From an uncultured Oribacterium sp. (GTDB taxonomy: Bacteria > Bacillota > Clostridia > Lachnospirales > Lachnospiraceae), in the NCBI GenBank assembly GCA_937927445.1, contig CALAOB010000125.1, positions 1 to 10,083 of the forward strand: DNA of 10,083 nucleotides, written 5' to 3'. The notes under the pieces are model-generated. The model was not told the origin of the DNA, ran no database searches, and saw only the letters and a program-made list of their open reading frames with translations. Each line of letters begins with the position of its first letter. Positions within the stretch are counted from its first letter, which is position 1. This document shows positions 4,679 through 10,083 of the stretch, piece by piece. Both the position numbers and the translations under genes were made by a program.

Positions 4679-4697
4679 ATATAAGTTCAACTTATAT
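4679..4697. promoter_or_regulatory. Perfect 19-base palindrome, candidate operator of the peptide-transporter operon
   Basis: ATATAAGTT (4679-4687) and AACTTATAT (4689-4697) flank a single C. It lies 80 bases before the first permease start and just upstream of the only plausible -35 (TTGGAC, 4717-4722), with weak TTAATC (4740-4745) at 17 bases. A repressor or activator dimer could act here. It differs in sequence from the 4600-4614 dyad, so a second regulator is possible. The rest of the 4497-4776 spacer is AT-rich with no gene visible. Confidence 0.45.
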
Positions 4698-4776
4698 CTT
4701 GCTTTAAACTCGTGAATTGGACTTCATTTCACAAAAATATTAATCTCTATGTACAAAAGATTTCAAGGAGGCAGTT

Positions 4777-5718
4777 ATGGGAAAATTCATTTTAAAAAGA
4801 ACAGGACAGACGATGATCGTGCTGTTTATCGTGTCCGTATTTGTTTTCCTGATGGTCTCATTTCTTCCAGGAGATCCGGTATACGCGATGCTGGGAGGTG
4901 AGATTTCACAGGAAACGTATAATCGCTGGTATTATGAGCTGGGTCTCGATCAGCCACTTCTCATCCGCTATTTCCTGTGGATATCGAAAGCGGTCACAGG
5001 TAACTTCGGAACCTCCGCAAGCCAGCATATGGCGGTCATCGAGGTCATCGCGCAGCGACTTCCGGTCACCTTATATCTTTCCTTACTCGCCTTTTTCGTG
5101 AGTATCCCGACCGGAATTGCCCTAGGTGTGCTCGCAGCGATTAATCGAGGGAAAAAAATCGATGGCGCACTGACCACCTTTGCAAACGTCTGCAGCTGCC
5201 TTCCACAGTTTTTCCTTTCCGTCCTTTTCTTATATCTGTTTTCGATGAAGATGCACTGGCTTCCATCCTTCGGTTTTACCTGGCCGTGGGTGGACCTCGG
5301 AAAGAGCATACAGCAGACGATCATGCCGCTCCTGTGTCTGGCGATCGGAGGTGTAGCATCGATCTGCCGACAGACGAGATCGAGCATGCTCGAAGTCATC
5401 GGACAGGATTATATCCGCACAGCCAGATCGAAAGGCCTGAAGCCGGATAAGATCATTACAGTCCATGCACTGAAGAATGCGCTGATCCCGGTCATCACCC
5501 TGATGGGTCTCCGACTGGGCGGTATGATCGGCGGTTCGATGTTTGTAGAATCGGTGTTCAATATTTCCGGCATGGGAACCTTACTGGTATCGGCCATTCG
5601 TGCTCAGGATATCCCACTGATTCAGGCCTGCGTTCTTCTGATTGCTGTTGTTGCATGTGTCGTCAATATCATCACAGACATCGTTTATGCAGCAGTAGAT
5701 CCTCGTATTAAAGTATAA
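4777..5718 (+). CDS. Peptide ABC transporter permease, OppB/DppB type
   Basis: This is one of two inner-membrane subunits of an oligopeptide or dipeptide importer. It has 313 residues, normal for DppB/OppB. The first membrane segment (about 11-30, MIVLFIVSVFVFLMVSFLPG) is followed by the family hallmark GDP at 30-32. Further hydrophobic segments lie at about 95-120, 145-160, 185-200, 235-260 and 280-305. The cytoplasmic EAA loop that docks on the ATPase reads DYIRTARSKG (211-220) and continues into LKNALIPVITLMGLRLGG; FVESVFNISGMG follows. AAGGAGG at 4765-4771 sets the start. It is the first gene of the operon and ends 14 bases before the second permease. The substrate (dipeptide, oligopeptide or nickel complex) cannot be told from this subunit, so I give no symbol. 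Confidence 0.93.
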   Translation: MGKFILKRTGQTMIVLFIVSVFVFLMVSFLPGDPVYAMLGGEISQETYNRWYYELGLDQPLLIRYFLWISKAVTGNFGTSASQHMAVIEVIAQRLPVTLYLSLLAFFVSIPTGIALGVLAAINRGKKIDGALTTFANVCSCLPQFFLSVLFLYLFSMKMHWLPSFGFTWPWVDLGKSIQQTIMPLLCLAIGGVASICRQTRSSMLEVIGQDYIRTARSKGLKPDKIITVHALKNALIPVITLMGLRLGGMIGGSMFVESVFNISGMGTLLVSAIRAQDIPLIQACVLLIAVVACVVNIITDIVYAAVDPRIKV

Positions 5719-5732
5719 GAAAGGAAACGGCA

Positions 5733-6629
5733 ATGAATATGAAATCCGATGCGGAGCTTCAGAAAGAGCTGAAGGAATATAAAAAAGAGAAGTTCAGAAA
5801 GTTTCTGAAGGTCCTGTTTAAAAGAAAGATGGTGCTGATCAGTGCGATCGGTCTCGTCCTCTTCATCTGTATGGCGGTATTTGCACCCATCATTTCACCG
5901 TATGATCCGAATGCGCAGAGCCTGATGGATACACTGAAGGGCCCGAGCGCCAAGTATCTTTTAGGAACCGATAATTATGGCCGTGATATTCTGAGTCGTA
6001 TCTTCTATGGTGCCAGAGTTTCCCTGACAGTAGGCGTTGCAGCGGTTCTGGTTGCCTGTGCCATCGGTACCTTCTTCGGCATGGTCGCCGGCTTCTTCGG
6101 TGGCTGGGTCGATGACGTGATCAACCGTATCAGCGAAGCGATCCGTGCGATTCCGCAGATCGTACTGGCGATGTCCCTGTGTGCCGTATTTGGCGGTGGC
6201 ATCTTAAATCTCTCGATCATTCTGGGTATTTCGAATATCGCGGTATACATCCGAATGATGAGAGGACAGGTCCTCTCGATCAAGCAGCAGGACTATATCA
6301 TGGCAGCGAAGCTTCAGGGAAACAGCAGTATGGGCATCATGATGAAGCACATCCTGCCGAACTGTATCTCGCCGATCATCGTTCAGATGACCCTGCAGGT
6401 CGGACAGACGATTCTTTCAGAGGCCGGTCTCAGCTTCCTGGGTCTGGGCATCAGCGCACCGACCGCTTCCTGGGGAAGCATCGTAAGTGACGGACGTATG
6501 TATCTTCTGCAGAATCCGATGTTCTCACTGGCCCCGGGCGTCTGCATCGCACTGCTGGTGGTGTTCTTAAATACCGTAGGTGATGGTGTCAGAGATGCAC
6601 TGGACCCGAGAATGCGCGGACGATTATAA
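5733..6629 (+). CDS. Peptide ABC transporter permease, OppC/DppC type
   Basis: This is the second permease, pairing with the 4777-5718 product to form the translocation channel. It has 298 residues. A charged, Lys/Glu-rich cytoplasmic N-terminus (1-32) precedes the first membrane helix (about 33-53) and the OppC_N signature APIISPYDPN. The typical LLGTDNYGRDILSRIFYGAR block (about 75-94) follows, then four to five further hydrophobic segments. The EAA loop reads DYIMAAKLQG (187-196) and is followed by HILPNCISPIIVQ. The end, SEAGLSFLGLGISAPTASWG and later VGDGVRDALDPRMRGRL, is strongly conserved in the family. AAAGGAAA just upstream is a modest ribosome binding site; a second ATG two codons later is an alternative start. 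It is co-transcribed with its neighbours. Confidence 0.94.
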   Translation: MNMKSDAELQKELKEYKKEKFRKFLKVLFKRKMVLISAIGLVLFICMAVFAPIISPYDPNAQSLMDTLKGPSAKYLLGTDNYGRDILSRIFYGARVSLTVGVAAVLVACAIGTFFGMVAGFFGGWVDDVINRISEAIRAIPQIVLAMSLCAVFGGGILNLSIILGISNIAVYIRMMRGQVLSIKQQDYIMAAKLQGNSSMGIMMKHILPNCISPIIVQMTLQVGQTILSEAGLSFLGLGISAPTASWGSIVSDGRMYLLQNPMFSLAPGVCIALLVVFLNTVGDGVRDALDPRMRGRL

Positions 6630-6674
6630 TCCGATCTTTTATCAGATATCGTGGAGTGCAAAGGAGATCGTAAG

Positions 6675-8711
<2,037 letters not shown>

Positions 8712-8729
8712 ATATTAAGGAGGATTCAT

Positions 8730-10028
8730 ATGTTTAAGAAAAAAATCGTAAGAGTGATGAGTGCAGTGATGACCGCTGCGCTGATGGCGACCGGTATGAC
8801 CGCCTGCAGTGGCACGAGCACACCGCCGACACAACAGGCAGGCGAAAATGCAGCCGCTGCTGATGCAAAGAAGGAGAACACAGATGGTACTGCAGCCGCT
8901 GTTTCCACCGCAAGTGGGGATAACACCGTTACGATCTGTTATCCGGATACGCTGACCACCTGCTTCCTGCCATTTTCATCTTCCACCGGTGATCGTTTCT
9001 CCGTAGCACCGGCCATCGAGTCTCTGGGTCGCCCAGATGCAGAGGGAAACATGCAGCCGTGGCTGGCCGACAGCTTTACGACGGATCCGGAGAATCTGAC
9101 AGTGACGATCAAGCTGAAGGAAGGGATCAAGTTCTCGGACGGAACCGACTTCAACGCCGATGCAGTTCTCTGGAACTTCGACAAGATGAAGGAAGGCGGA
9201 AAGGAATCCGAGCTCGGAAATCCGGAATCCTATGAAAAGACCGATGATTATACCATAACGGTAAAGTACAGTGCGTGGGCCAACAACTGGGAGACCGTAC
9301 TGGGTGAAGTATATATTTACGATCCGAAGGCCTTCGAGGATAATGGCGAAGACTGGGCGTCCATCCATGCAGTTGGAACCGGTCCGTACGTGATGACGGA
9401 ATATATTCCGGAAGATCATATTTCGTTCGTGAAGAACGACAATTACTGGCAGGAAGGAAAGCCATATCTCGATGGCGTGGAGATCGTCTTCATGACGGAT
9501 ATCACGACACAGCAGGCAGCCTTCATGAACGGCGAGGTCGATCTTCTTTCGACCAATGATGCAACCCTGACACAGACCTTAATCTCCCAGGGATTTGAGA
9601 GCATCGCAGCGCAGGCACCGGACCTTGGTTCGATCAAGTACTTCATGTTTGCATCCGGTGATGCAGAGTCTCCATTCCACGATGAAGCCGTTCGTAAGGC
9701 CGTTCTTCACAGCATTGACTGGGATGGTTATGTTCAGTCCTTAACCGGCGGACTCGGTATCAAGGTGACACAGTTCGGTGTTCCGGGCGCATGGTCCTAT
9801 GACGATACCGTAAGCCTTCCAGAGTACAATGTAGAGGAGGCGAAGAAGGAACTCGCCGATGCGGGTTATCCGAATGGCTTTAATACCGTCATCTCCACTA
9901 TCTCCAACAACAATAACATCGCGACACTGCTTCAGGCATCTCTGAAGGAAATCGGGATCACTGCAGAGATCAAGGTGATGGAAACCTCAGATTTCAATTC
10001 TCAGAAGAAGGCAGGTACCTATGATTAG
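8730..10028 (+). pseudogene. Peptide-binding lipoprotein of the ABC importer (SBP_bac_5), truncated at its 3' end
   Basis: This is the extracellular substrate-capture subunit of the importer. A lipoprotein signal peptide is clear: basic MFKKKIVR, hydrophobic 9-22, and lipobox Met-Thr-Ala-Cys26. It is followed by a low-complexity Ala/Thr/Asn linker (27-63) and then the family-5 binding domain. That domain includes LADSFTTDPENLTVTIKLKE and GIKFSDGTDFNADAVLWNFD (about 110-150), the GTGPYVMTEY motif, and FHDEAVRKAVLHSIDW. AAGGAGG (8717-8723) gives a strong ribosome binding site. The frame stops at TAG 10026-10028 after 432 residues, whereas relatives have about 500-550. The last matching segment (EIGITAEIKVMETSDFN) is normally followed by about 100 more residues, including the final lobe-1 strands. 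The protein as encoded would probably not fold or bind properly. Sequence after about 10024 looks foreign. Confidence 0.85.
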
Positions 10029-10063
10029 CGCCTATTAGGAAAACACACTGTCAAAGGGGTTTG

Positions 10064-10083
10064 TAGCGGGGGTTAGCCCGCTA
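10064..10083 (+). repeat. Hairpin at the window end, possible mobile-element terminus
   Basis: TAGCGGG (10064-10070) and CCCGCTA (10077-10083) pair perfectly around loop GGTTAG. With the preceding G the sequence starts GTAGCGGG, resembling in layout the GTAAGCGCTCAG-TGTTAG hairpin at 3470-3495 read on the minus strand. It may be the end of an inserted element that interrupts the binding-protein gene. The 35 bases from 10028 to 10062 are unassigned. Confidence 0.35.

Overview
The window looks like a chromosomal segment from a Firmicute of the class Clostridia, probably Lachnospiraceae. This is an inference from gene content and protein style: an RlmB-AroE pair, an AbiF-type protein, a fused dipeptide-transporter ATPase, and AAGGAGG ribosome binding sites. 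The fragment starts inside one gene and ends just past the premature stop of another, so it may be a whole contig or run to a contig edge.

Region 1 (1-1620) is GC-rich housekeeping DNA. It holds the 3' end of a TrmH/RlmB-type RNA methyltransferase gene, aroE (shikimate dehydrogenase, with an unusual Ala/Thr/Gln-rich insertion of about 39 residues), and a tRNA-Thr(GGT) gene with its own promoter and a strong terminator.

Region 2 (about 1621-3495) is much more AT-rich and looks like horizontally acquired, partly decayed defence DNA placed directly behind the tRNA gene. It opens with three consecutive hairpins and a tiny basic reading frame. A compact RNA-protein module follows: a consensus-like promoter, a short structured RNA ending in a terminator-like hairpin, and an Abi_2/AbiF HEPN-type protein. 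Next come a small excisionase-like helix-turn-helix gene and, one base after its stop, a 5' fragment that resembles BrxA (DUF1819) of BREX phage-defence systems. That fragment runs into the 3' end of an IS66-family transposase gene, which is followed by an IS66-like terminal hairpin. The simplest reading is a BREX-type locus that was hit by an IS66 element and then mostly deleted.

Region 3 (3496-10083) is a peptide-uptake locus of intermediate GC. A LysR-type regulator is transcribed leftward, away from an operon of two permeases (OppB/DppB-like, OppC/DppC-like), one ATPase polypeptide carrying both nucleotide-binding domains (OppD-OppF fusion), and a lipoprotein substrate-binding protein. 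The 280-base divergent spacer carries three separate palindromes, candidate operators for the regulator. The binding-protein gene stops about 100 residues early, at a point where the sequence changes character and ends in a hairpin resembling the IS66-like terminus. The transporter may therefore be interrupted by a mobile element in this strain, or the assembly may end in a repeat.
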